Positions 9,285 to 17,888 of a DNA stretch of 64,000 bases are shown piece by piece. Both the position numbers and the translations under genes were made by a program. The stretch is from Cyclobacteriaceae bacterium (lineage in GTDB: Bacteria; Bacteroidota; Bacteroidia; Cytophagales; Cyclobacteriaceae): the NCBI GenBank assembly GCA_012033595.1, contig JAAUQL010000009.1:18704-82703 (forward strand), given 5' to 3'. Below the pieces are notes generated by a model that saw only the letters and a list, made by a program, of their open reading frames with translations, was not told the DNA's origin and did not search any database. Every line of letters begins with the position of its first letter. Position 1 is the stretch's first letter.

Positions 9285-10936
9285 ATGATCAAAAGTTTGC
9301 TCATAAAAAATTATGCCCTTATCCAACAGCTCAAAATGGATCCTTCGCCGCATTTCAATACCGTGACGGGAGAGACTGGTGCCGGCAAGTCCATTATGCT
9401 TGGCGCCCTCGGCATGCTATTGGGCAACCGTGCAGATACCAGGGTATTGTTTGAAGAAGACGAGAAGTGCGTGATCGAAGGCACCTTTGAGCTCAGCCAG
9501 CAAAATTTGCAAAATTTGTTTTCTGCCCTCGACCTGGACTATGCCAACGAGTCTATTATCCGACGTGAAATAAGCCCTGCAGGCAAATCCAGGGCTTTTG
9601 TCAACGATACACCAGTCACGCTGGATGTCCTCAAGTCCATAGGCAGCTTCCTGGTAGATGTCCACTCCCAAAGAGACACCTACCTCCTTGGCGCATCGAG
9701 CTATCAGCTCCGCATGATCGATGGCTATGCTCAAAATACCGACCTGGTTGAAGCGTATAAAACAATTTATAAGAATTTCAGAAAACTCGAATCAGCATAC
9801 CAGGAGCTGAGGCAGCAATCGGAGGGATTGAACAAAGAGTCGGACTATAACCATTTTTTGCTCGATGAACTTGAAAAAGCGGCACTAAAATCAGGAGAGC
9901 TTGAAGCGCTCGAAGAAGAACAAAAGATCATAGAACATGCCGAAGAGATAAAAAGCAGACTTTTTGAAAGTCAGGAACTACTCGACAACGCCGAATTTTC
10001 TATTAATAGTAGTTTACAGCAAGTTTTTAAGAACATAAGCCAGGTAAGCCAGTATGCCGAACATTTTAGTCCGCTGAAGTCCCGCATAGAGAGTTGCCTG
10101 CTCGAACTCAAAGATATAACTAAAGAAATAGACGCGGAAGCCCAAAAAGTCGAATTTGACCCGGAAAGACAAGAAATCGTACAAAACAGACTGGGTTTGC
10201 TCTTTCAACTGTTGCAAAAGCACCACGTGCAAAACGACGAAGAACTGCTGAAAATTGCCACTGAGCTAAGGGAAAAGGTCAATAAAGTATCGAATATCGA
10301 TGCTGAACTGGAGCAGGCAAAACATGAAATGGACAGGGTACATTCAGCATTGATGCAAGCCGGGGAAAAGCTCAGTAAATCCAGGTCAGTCGTGTTTGCT
10401 TCTTTCCAAAAAGAATTGCAGGCCTTGCTCAAAGAGCTGGCGATGCCATTTGCCAAAATTGACATCCAACACCAGCGGATCGAGCCATCTGAAAATGGAC
10501 TGGACAAAATAGTACTTATGTTTAGTGCCAATGCCGGGGTAGTGCCTGATGAACTGAAAAATGTAGCATCGGGAGGCGAATTTTCCAGATTGATGTTTTG
10601 TATTAAATATATGCTGGCCGGCAAAACCTCGCTCCCCACCATATCTTCGATGAGATAGATACCGGTATTTCGGGAGAAATCGCCCTGAAAATGGTGGCCA
10701 TGATGAAAGAGATGGCACAACGGCATCAGGTGGTGGCCATTACCCACCTACCTCAAATCGCCGCCAGTGGCAATGAGCATTATTTTGTTTACAAAGAAAA
10801 TCTGAAAGGCAAGTCCTTGTCCAAAATCAGAAAACTACAACATGAGGAGCGTGAAACGGAAATAGCAAAGATGATAGGGGGCGATCATCCATCGGCCGCT
10901 GCCCTGCAAAGCGCCCGCGAGCTGCTGAATAGGTAA
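9285..10936 (+). CDS. recN: DNA repair protein RecN (one-base frameshift in the Walker B region)
   Basis: An SMC-like ATPase of about 550 residues acting on double-strand breaks. The Walker A motif GETGAGKS is at residues 29-36. A long coiled coil (about 150-370) follows, then the ABC signature ASGGEFSRLM. The frame then breaks near 10643: one frame ends at TISSMR, the next resumes as FDEIDTGISGEIALKM. Restoring one A (ATA-ATC) rebuilds the Walker B motif IIFDEIDTG exactly. The defect is more likely a sequence error than a real loss, since the rest of the gene is intact through DHPSAAALQSARELL. Start ATG 9285 is the family start (MIKSLLIKNYALI); an upstream in-frame TTG at 9252 is ignored. 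Confidence 0.9.
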
Positions 10937-11104
10937 TTCACTGCCGGGCTCGGGCCTTCGGCTTCGATCAACTTGAGATAACATAGCATCGCCCGTTTTT
11001 TGCAGAAAGGCTTTCGCGGTCAATGAATTGATGGCTGACGGGGCTCATGTCATACCACCATCAGGTAACGCGCATCACATTGAGGGAAAATTAATGACTT
11101 TAAC

Positions 11105-11138
11105 TTGCCCCCTATTCATCTAAAAAAGCATATATTTG
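11105..11138 (+). promoter_or_regulatory. Promoter of the flavodoxin gene
   Basis: TTG at 11105-11107 and a perfect TATATTTG at 11131-11138 (23-nt spacer). The transcript would have a leader of about 35-40 nt before the ATG at 11182. Confidence 0.6.
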
Positions 11139-11181
11139 CTTTTACCGTTTAATTTTTGATCGTTTTTAATATTAATTCACT

Positions 11182-11685
11182 ATGGGAAAAATTGGAATTT
11201 TTTACGGCTCAACAGAGGGCAATACCGAAGAAGTAGCCGAAAAAGTACAAAAAGCTTTGGGCAATGCCGATGTTCACAATGTAGATTCAGCCAGCGCTGA
11301 CGACCTTGCCGAATATGATACCTTAATTCTGGCCGCTTCGACCTGGGAAATTGGCGAGCTGCAGGAGGACTGGGAGTCGTTTATAGATGTTCTCGACGAC
11401 GTGGACTTCAAAGGTAAGAAGGTAAGTTACATTGGTGTGGGCGATGCCGATGGATATCCCGATACATTTGTTGATGCCATTGGCATTATACATGAAAAAA
11501 TAGCAGACTCAGGAGCCGAATTTTTTGGTGCATGGCCTACCGAAGAATACACATTTGATGAATCAAAAGGTGTAGTCAATGGAAAATTCCTTGGCCTGGT
11601 AATCGATGAAGATAATGAATCCAATAAAACCGATGGCCGCATTGCTGCCTGGGTGAAGCAGATCAAAGGCGAATTGGGCTTGTAG
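11182..11685 (+). CDS. fldA: Long-chain flavodoxin
   Basis: A 167-residue FMN protein and soluble one-electron carrier in the cytoplasm. The phosphate loop YGSTEGNTE is at residues 8-16. A Trp in STWEIGELQEDW and a Tyr in GDADGYPDTFVDAIG are the usual aromatic residues stacking on the flavin. The extra segment about 118-140 (TEEYTFDESKGVVNG) makes it the long-chain type. It is strongly acidic. Its own promoter and terminator show it is transcribed alone. It lies directly before the rnf operon, so it is a plausible partner of Rnf or of the ferredoxin-dependent sulfite reductase; this is inference from position. Confidence 0.93.
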   Translation: MGKIGIFYGSTEGNTEEVAEKVQKALGNADVHNVDSASADDLAEYDTLILAASTWEIGELQEDWESFIDVLDDVDFKGKKVSYIGVGDADGYPDTFVDAIGIIHEKIADSGAEFFGAWPTEEYTFDESKGVVNGKFLGLVIDEDNESNKTDGRIAAWVKQIKGELGL

Positions 11686-11704
11686 TCCAAAACAAAAAAT
11701 ATTC

Positions 11705-11747
11705 AAAAGGCTGTTGGAACCGATACCGGTCAAACAGCCTTTTTTTG
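11705..11747 (+). terminator. Rho-independent terminator after flavodoxin
   Basis: Stem AAAAGGCTGTT / AACAGCCTTTT (left arm from 11705, right arm from about 11733) is followed by a run of T to 11746. Located 20 bases after the flavodoxin stop. Confidence 0.85.
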
Positions 11748-12239
11748 TTTATATGCTTAGATCGGGCTCAGCTTAAACACCTAAAATTTTGTGATGATTA
11801 AACGGAAGGGCATGAGCGATGACCCAACTACACTTCGGGGGCGGGAAGGGAAGTGCCTGGAAGCATTGTGTGGTCTTGATTTTTATTTTGTTCGAACACC
11901 GAAGTCCGAATTCGGAACTAAAACGTGATGCTCGAAGTTTAAATCGCGGTATAAAGAGGTCATTGGTGAATTTTCTTTGGTCATAAGAGCTATCCCGGTA
12001 GATTTCAATTAGAATAAAAGCAGTATCATTTTTTTTCTAACCATGCATTTCGCCAACAATTCGTCTGATAAGCGGTCTGAGTGAATCATTTTTTTACAAA
12101 GCAGTCTTCTGCTCTTTTTTTTTAACAGTATTAAAATTAAAGTGGATTTTTTAAGGTATTTTTTAGAAAGCTGATAATTGTCAATTTTTTTCAGTTTCAG
12201 TCTACATACATTTACAGCCTTATTTTGAGGTAGAGGGTA
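11748..12239. other. Spacer between flavodoxin and rnf operon
   Basis: No gene is supported. It contains copy 2 of a dispersed repeat (about 11803-11890). From about 12020 on it is AT-rich with many T runs and runs into the rnf operon leader. A small palindrome-like block CCGAAGTCCGAATTCGG is near 11899-11915. Confidence 0.5.
11803..11890 (+). repeat. Dispersed intergenic repeat, copy 2
   Basis: It shares the GGGAAGTGCCTGGAAGC... core (11848-11869) followed by TCTTGATTTTT with copy 1 at 4645-4681. Flanks are diverged but a common ATGAGCG word lies about 35 bases upstream in both. Confidence 0.7.
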
Positions 12240-12680
12240 ATGACTACAGAGACAATAAGTAGTTCCATAGAACATTGGGGAGTAATAAAGGAAATTACAC
12301 CGAAAACAATAAAGGTGAGCCTGCTCAACGTGTCCGGCTGTGCCTCTTGCCATACCAAATCCACCTGCGCCGTTTCCGACATCGACAACAAAGTAATTGA
12401 TGTCATCAACCTGGGCGGAACATACCAAACCGGCGAAAAAGTAAAAGTAGCTTTCGAAAAATCATTGGGACCCCTGGCGCTTGGGCTTGGGTATCTCCTG
12501 CCTTTTTTCGTTTTTTTTATAGTGCTAATGATCTCATGGTCAGCGACAAAGGACGAAGTTTTTTCCGGCCTCGCTTCATTAGTTTCTACCGGCACCTATT
12601 ATTTGATTTTATCACTGTTCAGAAAAAAACTAAAAGACACTTTCACTTTTAGAATACTAAAAGACCAAAAAATGCTATGA
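12240..12680 (+). CDS. RseC/MucC-like membrane protein at head of rnf operon
   Basis: A 146-residue protein. The N-terminal cytoplasmic part has the RseC-type cysteine cluster CASCHTKSTC (about 35-44). Two membrane spans follow, about 81-101 (GLGYLLPFFVFFIVLMISW) and about 109-128. RseC family proteins are linked to redox systems (the SoxR-reducing Rsx/Rnf complex) and to envelope-stress control. The gene overlaps rnfB by 4 bases (ATGA), so the two are translated together. A role in assembling or supplying electrons to Rnf is the best guess. Confidence 0.78.
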   Translation: MTTETISSSIEHWGVIKEITPKTIKVSLLNVSGCASCHTKSTCAVSDIDNKVIDVINLGGTYQTGEKVKVAFEKSLGPLALGLGYLLPFFVFFIVLMISWSATKDEVFSGLASLVSTGTYYLILSLFRKKLKDTFTFRILKDQKML

Positions 12681-13675
12681 GTCAGACGATTCTTTTTACC
12701 ATTGGATCCATCACTATCCTGGGCTTTCTGGCTGCTGCTATTCTGTATTTTATAGCCAGCAAGTTCAAAGTTTATGAAGACCCAAAAATCGATGAGGTAG
12801 AAGCTGCCCTGCCCAAGACCAACTGTGGCGGATGTGGCCACCCCGGCTGTCGTGCCTTTGCTGAGGCCTGTGTGAAAGCCGACGACCTCGCCGACCTCCA
12901 TTGCCCCGTTGGTGGCAATCCCACCATGAAATCGGTCGCCGAAATCCTGGGTATGGAAGTGGAGGAGCGCGATCCTTACGTAGCCGTGGTTCGCTGTTCG
13001 GGGTCTTTCGAATACCGCGAAAAAGTAAATGTATATGACGGTTCGCCCAATTGTACCATCGCCCACAATCTCTACGGGGGCGATACCGGATGTCAGTATG
13101 GCTGTCTGGGTTTTGGCGAATGTGTGGATGCCTGCGACTTTGAAGCCATGTATATGGACGAAAAGACCGGCCTGCCCGTGGTCATTCAGGACAAATGTAC
13201 AGCCTGCAATGCTTGTGTCACCGCCTGCCCAAGGGATATCCTTGAGCTTCGACCCATGGGTCGCAAAAACAGAAGAATATTTGTGTCGTGTATAAATATC
13301 GACAAGGGTGGTGCAGCCAAAAAAGCTTGCGAGGTAGCTTGCACCGGTTGCAGCAAATGCGAAAGTGAATGTAAGTACGACGCCATTACCATAGTCAACT
13401 ACCTGGCCTATATCGATGCGGACAAATGTAAACTCTGCCGTAAATGCGCGCCGGTATGCAAGTCTAATTCTATCCATGAAATCAATTTCCCGCCCAGAAA
13501 AGAAAAGGAAGAAAAAGAAGAGCGAGTGAAAAAAGAACGACCTGAAAGGGTAAAAAAGGATGACGCTATCGAAACGGCCACACTCAATTCTCCGGTGGAG
13601 GTAGATGTGATCGAGATGGTGAAAAAGGCCAACGAAGGAGAAAGTAATGAACCCGACTCAGACGATAAAGCATAG
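12677..13675 (+). CDS. rnfB: Rnf complex iron-sulfur subunit B
   Basis: A 332-residue subunit of the Rnf ferredoxin:NAD+ oxidoreductase. It has one N-terminal membrane anchor (about 5-28). Next is a Fe-S domain with C50GGC53GHPGC58 and a fourth Cys near 75. Several ferredoxin-like motifs follow: CQYGCLGFGECVDAC, CTACNACVTAC, CTGCSKCESEC, and CKLCRKCAPVC. RnfB accepts electrons from reduced ferredoxin or flavodoxin. The last 50 residues are an unusually charged lysine/glutamate tail (KEKEEKEERVKKERPE), longer than the core family needs. Confidence 0.95.
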   Translation: MSQTILFTIGSITILGFLAAAILYFIASKFKVYEDPKIDEVEAALPKTNCGGCGHPGCRAFAEACVKADDLADLHCPVGGNPTMKSVAEILGMEVEERDPYVAVVRCSGSFEYREKVNVYDGSPNCTIAHNLYGGDTGCQYGCLGFGECVDACDFEAMYMDEKTGLPVVIQDKCTACNACVTACPRDILELRPMGRKNRRIFVSCINIDKGGAAKKACEVACTGCSKCESECKYDAITIVNYLAYIDADKCKLCRKCAPVCKSNSIHEINFPPRKEKEEKEERVKKERPERVKKDDAIETATLNSPVEVDVIEMVKKANEGESNEPDSDDKA

Positions 13676-13681
13676 AAATTG

Positions 13682-15037
13682 ATGAGTTTAACCATAAATC
13701 AAACCAAAACTTTTCCGATGGGTGGTGTGCATCCCGACGAAAACAAATTCACCGCCGACAAGCCTATACAAAGGTTGGAAACACCCGGTGAAGTCGCCAT
13801 TCCCATTTCGCAACATATTGGAGCTCCTGCCAAGCCCATAGTAGAGCAAAGGGAAAAAGTGAAAATAGGCCAGGTAATTGCCAGCAGCGGTGGATTTGTA
13901 TCTGCCAATATTCATGCTTCCATCTCGGGTATCGTCGCCAAGATCGACAAAGTGATGGATTCGACAGGGTACAAGCGCGATGCCATCATCATTAAGGCCG
14001 GCAAAGACGAGCAGGAATGGGCGGAAGGCATAGACCTGAGTCCTGAACTAGTCACCACCATTTCCCTGGATCAGGAAGGCATCATAAAGAAAATCGCCGA
14101 AGCAGGCATAGTCGGATTGGGTGGAGCCACCTTTCCGTCGCATGTGAAACTATCGGTGCCAAAAGGTAAAAGTGCTGAATTCCTCATTTTGAACGGAGTG
14201 GAGTGTGAACCATACCTTACGGCAGACCACCGACTGATGGTGGAAAAAAGCGCCGAGATCGTGGTTGGAGCTAAAATACTTATGAAAGCTCTGGGCGTGA
14301 CCAAGACCATAATAGGCATAGAAAACAACAAGCCGGACGCCATTCAAAAAATGGCCGAACTGGTGGCTACAGAGGTCGGAATGTCTGTTCAGCCCTTAAA
14401 GGTGCAATATCCACAGGGTGGTGAAAAACAATTGATACGGGCCGCCATTCAGCGCGAAGTTCCTTCGGGCGGGTTGCCCATAGATGTAGGAGCTGTAGTG
14501 CACAATGTCGGGACTGCCTTTGCGGTGTATGAAGCAGTACAAAAAAACAAACCATTGATAGAGCGGGTGGTAACCGTGACCGGAAAAGATATAAAAAATC
14601 CTTCCAACTTTCTGGTGAGGATAGGCACGCCGGTTGGCGAGCTCATCGAAGCGGCCGGGGGCATCCCCGAAAATACCGGTAAGGTAATCAGTGGCGGCCC
14701 CATGATGGGAAAAGCCCTCAATGCTGTGGATATTCCAATAGCCAAAGGTACCTCAGGCATACTGCTGATCCCCAACGAAGAGTCCAGGCGTGGAAAAATG
14801 AAGGCTTGCATTCGCTGTAGCCAGTGCGTGACGGTATGTCCCATGGGTTTGGAGCCATATTTACTCATGACACTTACACAAAAGGAATACTTTGAACGGC
14901 TGGAAAGTGACAAGGTGATGGACTGCATCGAATGCGGCTCATGCTCCTTTACCTGTCCGTCCGACCGCCCACTTTTAGATTATATCCGCTTAGGAAAGAA
15001 AACTGTTGCATCATTGATCAGGGAAAGAAATAACTAA
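13682..15037 (+). CDS. rnfC: Rnf complex NADH-binding subunit C
   Basis: A 451-residue peripheral subunit holding FMN/NAD(H)-binding and two [4Fe-4S] sites. It has the N-terminal FPMGGVHP segment of RnfC and a Complex I 51-kDa-like middle domain (GLGGATFPSH about 140, LNGVECEPYLTADHR about 172). Near the C-terminus are two ferredoxin motifs, CIRCSQCVTVCP and CIECGSCSFTCP. ATG 13682 is preferred over the in-frame TTG three bases before it. The stop codon overlaps the rnfD start by one base (TAATG). Confidence 0.95.
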   Translation: MSLTINQTKTFPMGGVHPDENKFTADKPIQRLETPGEVAIPISQHIGAPAKPIVEQREKVKIGQVIASSGGFVSANIHASISGIVAKIDKVMDSTGYKRDAIIIKAGKDEQEWAEGIDLSPELVTTISLDQEGIIKKIAEAGIVGLGGATFPSHVKLSVPKGKSAEFLILNGVECEPYLTADHRLMVEKSAEIVVGAKILMKALGVTKTIIGIENNKPDAIQKMAELVATEVGMSVQPLKVQYPQGGEKQLIRAAIQREVPSGGLPIDVGAVVHNVGTAFAVYEAVQKNKPLIERVVTVTGKDIKNPSNFLVRIGTPVGELIEAAGGIPENTGKVISGGPMMGKALNAVDIPIAKGTSGILLIPNEESRRGKMKACIRCSQCVTVCPMGLEPYLLMTLTQKEYFERLESDKVMDCIECGSCSFTCPSDRPLLDYIRLGKKTVASLIRERNN

Positions 15038-16029
15038 TGAGCACTCCATTTTTAACTGTATCTCCGTCGCCCCACATTCATTCCGATGCCTCAGTGCAAA
15101 AGTTGATGTATGGGGTCATTATCGCTATGATTCCGGCTATGGCGGTATCTTTTTATGTCTTTGGTATTGGTGCGTTGTTCGTCACATTGCTTTCGGTAGT
15201 TAGTTGTGTGGTTGTCGAATTTGCGCTAAGCAAATACCTGTTGAAAAAAGAACCAACCATAGTAGATGGTTCTGCAGTGATCACCGGTATTTTGCTTGCA
15301 TTCAACGTGCCCAGCAACCTGCCCTGGTGGGCGGTGATTATAGGCAGTATTGTCGCTATTGGCATTGGCAAGTCTGCCTTTGGCGGACTGGGAAATAACC
15401 CATTTAATCCGGCCCTTGTAGGCCGGGTGTTTTTGCTCATTTCCTTTCCGGTGCAAATGACCAGTTGGCCGGTGCCCTTTGTTTCCAGGTTTCAGTTTTT
15501 AGATGCCACTACCGGGGCTACGCCACTTGGCGAATTAAAAGAAGGAATAAGTGCCGGCAGTCCTGTTTCGGATCTGATGAGCGAAGTGCCTTCCTATCTC
15601 TACCTGTTGGCAGGAGGCATGGCAGGCTCTGTTGGTGAAATATCAGCTTTAGCACTCATTGTGGGCTTTCTTTATATGTTGTGGAAAAAAATAGTGACCT
15701 GGCATACACCGGTGGCTATGTTGGCAAGCATCGTTGTGTTTTCCGGCATGCTTTGGATGATCGATCCCACCCGCTTTGTTGATCCGGTTTTCCATTTGCT
15801 CACCGGCGGCATCATGCTTGGTGCCCTTTTTATGGCTACTGATTATGTCACTTCGCCCATGACACACAAGGGCATGTTGATCTACGGTGCAGGTATTGGC
15901 ATACTCACCATAGTAATCAGAACCTGGGGCGCATACCCCGAAGGGGTTTCTTTTGCGATACTCATCATGAATGGGGTAGTGCCCTTGATGAACAAATACA
16001 TCAAACCAAAACGATTCGGAATCAAGTAA
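15037..16029 (+). CDS. rnfD: Rnf complex membrane subunit D
   Basis: A 330-residue integral membrane protein of the NqrB/RnfD family with about nine hydrophobic spans. The motif ATTGATPLGELK (about 168-179) contains the Thr that carries covalently linked FMN. NNPFNPALVGRVFLL is the family signature. It forms part of the ion-pumping core with RnfA, RnfE and RnfG. Confidence 0.94.
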   Translation: MSTPFLTVSPSPHIHSDASVQKLMYGVIIAMIPAMAVSFYVFGIGALFVTLLSVVSCVVVEFALSKYLLKKEPTIVDGSAVITGILLAFNVPSNLPWWAVIIGSIVAIGIGKSAFGGLGNNPFNPALVGRVFLLISFPVQMTSWPVPFVSRFQFLDATTGATPLGELKEGISAGSPVSDLMSEVPSYLYLLAGGMAGSVGEISALALIVGFLYMLWKKIVTWHTPVAMLASIVVFSGMLWMIDPTRFVDPVFHLLTGGIMLGALFMATDYVTSPMTHKGMLIYGAGIGILTIVIRTWGAYPEGVSFAILIMNGVVPLMNKYIKPKRFGIK

Positions 16030-16030
16030 C

Positions 16031-16612
16031 ATGGCACAGAAAGAATCAACACTTTTTAACATGATTAGCAGCCTGGTGGTGGTGACGCTGATCGCCTCTA
16101 CCGCACTGGGATATGTCTATGAGCTGACCAAGGGGCCCATTGCCGAAGCAAAGCTCGCCAAGAAGCTAAAGGCGATAGACGAGGTGGTGCTGGAGTATAA
16201 CAATAAGCCTGTGGAAGAAATGTACAAAATTCCCATAGAGGGTTCTGCTGATAGTCTCGAAGTGTACCCGGCCAAAAAGGAGGGCAAACTTGTGGCCAGC
16301 GCCATCCGAACCTATTCTCCTAAAGGATATGGGGGCAATGTTTGGCTTATGGTAGGCATGCTTCCCGATGGCAGTATTCACAATATCTCCGTTTTGGAGC
16401 ACCACGAAACCCCTGGTCTTGGCACTAAGATGGCCGATGATGCTTTCAAAAATCAGTTTTTAGGCAAAAATCCAGCATCATTTGATCTTAGCGTAAAAAA
16501 AGACGGTGGTAACATAGATGCCCTAAGTGGTGCTACCATTTCGTCGAGGGCTTTTGGTCATGCGGCACAGTTGGCATTTGATACCTATATGAAAGGAGGA
16601 AAGCATGAATAA
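16031..16612 (+). CDS. rnfG: Rnf complex flavoprotein subunit G
   Basis: A 193-residue protein with one N-terminal membrane helix (about 12-32) and a periplasmic FMN-binding domain. DALSGATISSRAF (about 168-180) holds the Thr that is flavinylated by ApbE in this family. HHETPGLGTKM is also conserved. No apbE gene lies in this window. The last 8 bases overlap rnfE. Confidence 0.94.
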   Translation: MAQKESTLFNMISSLVVVTLIASTALGYVYELTKGPIAEAKLAKKLKAIDEVVLEYNNKPVEEMYKIPIEGSADSLEVYPAKKEGKLVASAIRTYSPKGYGGNVWLMVGMLPDGSIHNISVLEHHETPGLGTKMADDAFKNQFLGKNPASFDLSVKKDGGNIDALSGATISSRAFGHAAQLAFDTYMKGGKHE

Positions 16613-17189
16613 CGCAATGAATTTTTCGAAGGGCTTTTTTAGAGAAAACCCGGTATTTGTCCAGTTGCTGGGCATGTGCCCGACACTGGGGGTCACTTCT
16701 ACGGCCATCAATGGTCTGGGCATGGGGTTGGCAACCACTTTTGTGTTGCTGATGTCAAATATTTCCATTTCCCTGGTCAAGAATCTCATCCCCGACAAAG
16801 TGCGGATACCCGCTTATATTGTCATCATCGCTTCCTTTGTCACGGTGGTCGATCTGGTCATGGCCGGGTTCCTGCCTGCCTTGCATGCGCAGCTAGGCTT
16901 GTTTATCCCGCTCATCGTGGTCAACTGCATTGTACTTGGGCGTGCCGAAGCATTTGCCTCCAAAAATGGTGTGGCAGATTCTATTTTCGATGGCTTGGGC
17001 ATGGGTCTGGGCTTTGCCATGGCACTTACCATGCTGGGGTCAGTGAGGGAGTTGTTTGGCAGTCTGTCCCTTTTTGGGTTCAAACTGGTAGAAGCAGATG
17101 GCATTTTGCTTTTTATTCTGCCTCCCGGTGCATTTATAGCCCTTGGGTTTTTAATAGCTTTTATCAATCATTTTAGAAAAACGGCCTGA
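16605..17189 (+). CDS. rnfE: Rnf complex membrane subunit E
   Basis: A 194-residue integral membrane subunit with six spans. NPVFVQLLGMCPTLGVTS (about 14-31) carries the conserved Cys of the RnfA/RnfE pair, which shares a membrane iron-sulfur site. IVVNCIVLGRAEAFAS is the family signature of the second half and carries its second Cys. It overlaps rnfG by 8 bases and precedes rnfA by 5 bases. Confidence 0.94.
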   Translation: MNNAMNFSKGFFRENPVFVQLLGMCPTLGVTSTAINGLGMGLATTFVLLMSNISISLVKNLIPDKVRIPAYIVIIASFVTVVDLVMAGFLPALHAQLGLFIPLIVVNCIVLGRAEAFASKNGVADSIFDGLGMGLGFAMALTMLGSVRELFGSLSLFGFKLVEADGILLFILPPGAFIALGFLIAFINHFRKTA

Positions 17190-17194
17190 GTATC

Positions 17195-17766
17195 ATGGAA
17201 TATTTTATAATCGTATTTGGAGCGATCTTCGTCAACAACATAGTACTGAATCAGTTTCTTGGTATATGTCCTTTTTTGGGTGTTTCCACCAAGGTATCTA
17301 CCGGACTGGGCATGACTGGCGCCGTCACCTTCGTGATGGCCATCGCTACTACCGTTACCTATCTCATCCAGCAATATGTGTTGGTTCCGCTGGAAATCAC
17401 CTACCTGCAGACTATATCTTATATTCTCATTATCGCCGCTCTGGTGCAATGGTAGAGATTATTTTGAAAAAGGTAAGTCCGTCATTATATCAGGCTTTGG
17501 GGGTATATTTGCCACTGATCACCACCAACTGTGCAATATTAGGGGTGGCCATTTTGGTTATCCAAAATGAGTTCAACCTTATCGAAAGTGTGTTGTTTGC
17601 CGTGGCCAATGCAGTCGGTTTTGGACTGGCACTGGTTATTTTTGCCGGTATCCGAGAGCAAATGGAACTGGTGGATTTGCCAAAGGGAATGCGCGGAGTT
17701 CCTACATCACTGGTGATAGCCGGTTTGCTCTCTATGGCCTTTATGGGTTTTGCGGGACTGGTTTAG
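17195..17766 (+). CDS. rnfA: Rnf complex membrane subunit A (one-base frameshift)
   Basis: A paralogue of RnfE of about 190 residues with six spans. NNIVLNQFLGICPFLGVS is the first Cys motif and LPLITTNCAILGVAIL the second. The frame breaks at 17448-17449: GCAATGG reads as a stop, while an extra A gives ALVQMVEIILKKVSPSLY, the family sequence. The rest is intact to the end, so a sequencing error in an A run is likely. It is the last rnf gene before a 120-base spacer. Confidence 0.92.
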
Positions 17767-17769
17767 GGC

Positions 17770-17825
17770 AAGGGGCTGGGTACTTGGTTCCAGGTGCTGG
17801 GTGCTGGGTGTTTGTTGCCACAACA
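17770..17825 (+). repeat. G-rich short repeat GGTGCTG/GGGTGCTGG
   Basis: The spacer after rnfA holds iterated, imperfect CTGGGT / GGTGCTGGGTG words. It looks like low-complexity intergenic repeat rather than a gene or a hairpin terminator. Confidence 0.45.
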
Positions 17826-17888
17826 AAAAATGTGTACAATAAAGCTTGAGGCTGGTAGCTAAGAGCTTAAAGCTTAATTTTAAAAACT

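Noticed and set aside
9252..10936. recN as a genuine pseudogene
   Set aside because: One added base restores an exact Walker B motif and the rest is intact; the same error pattern occurs in many other conserved genes nearby.
17195..17766. Two separate rnfA-like genes
   Set aside because: The two frames are the front and back halves of one RnfA split at a short A run.
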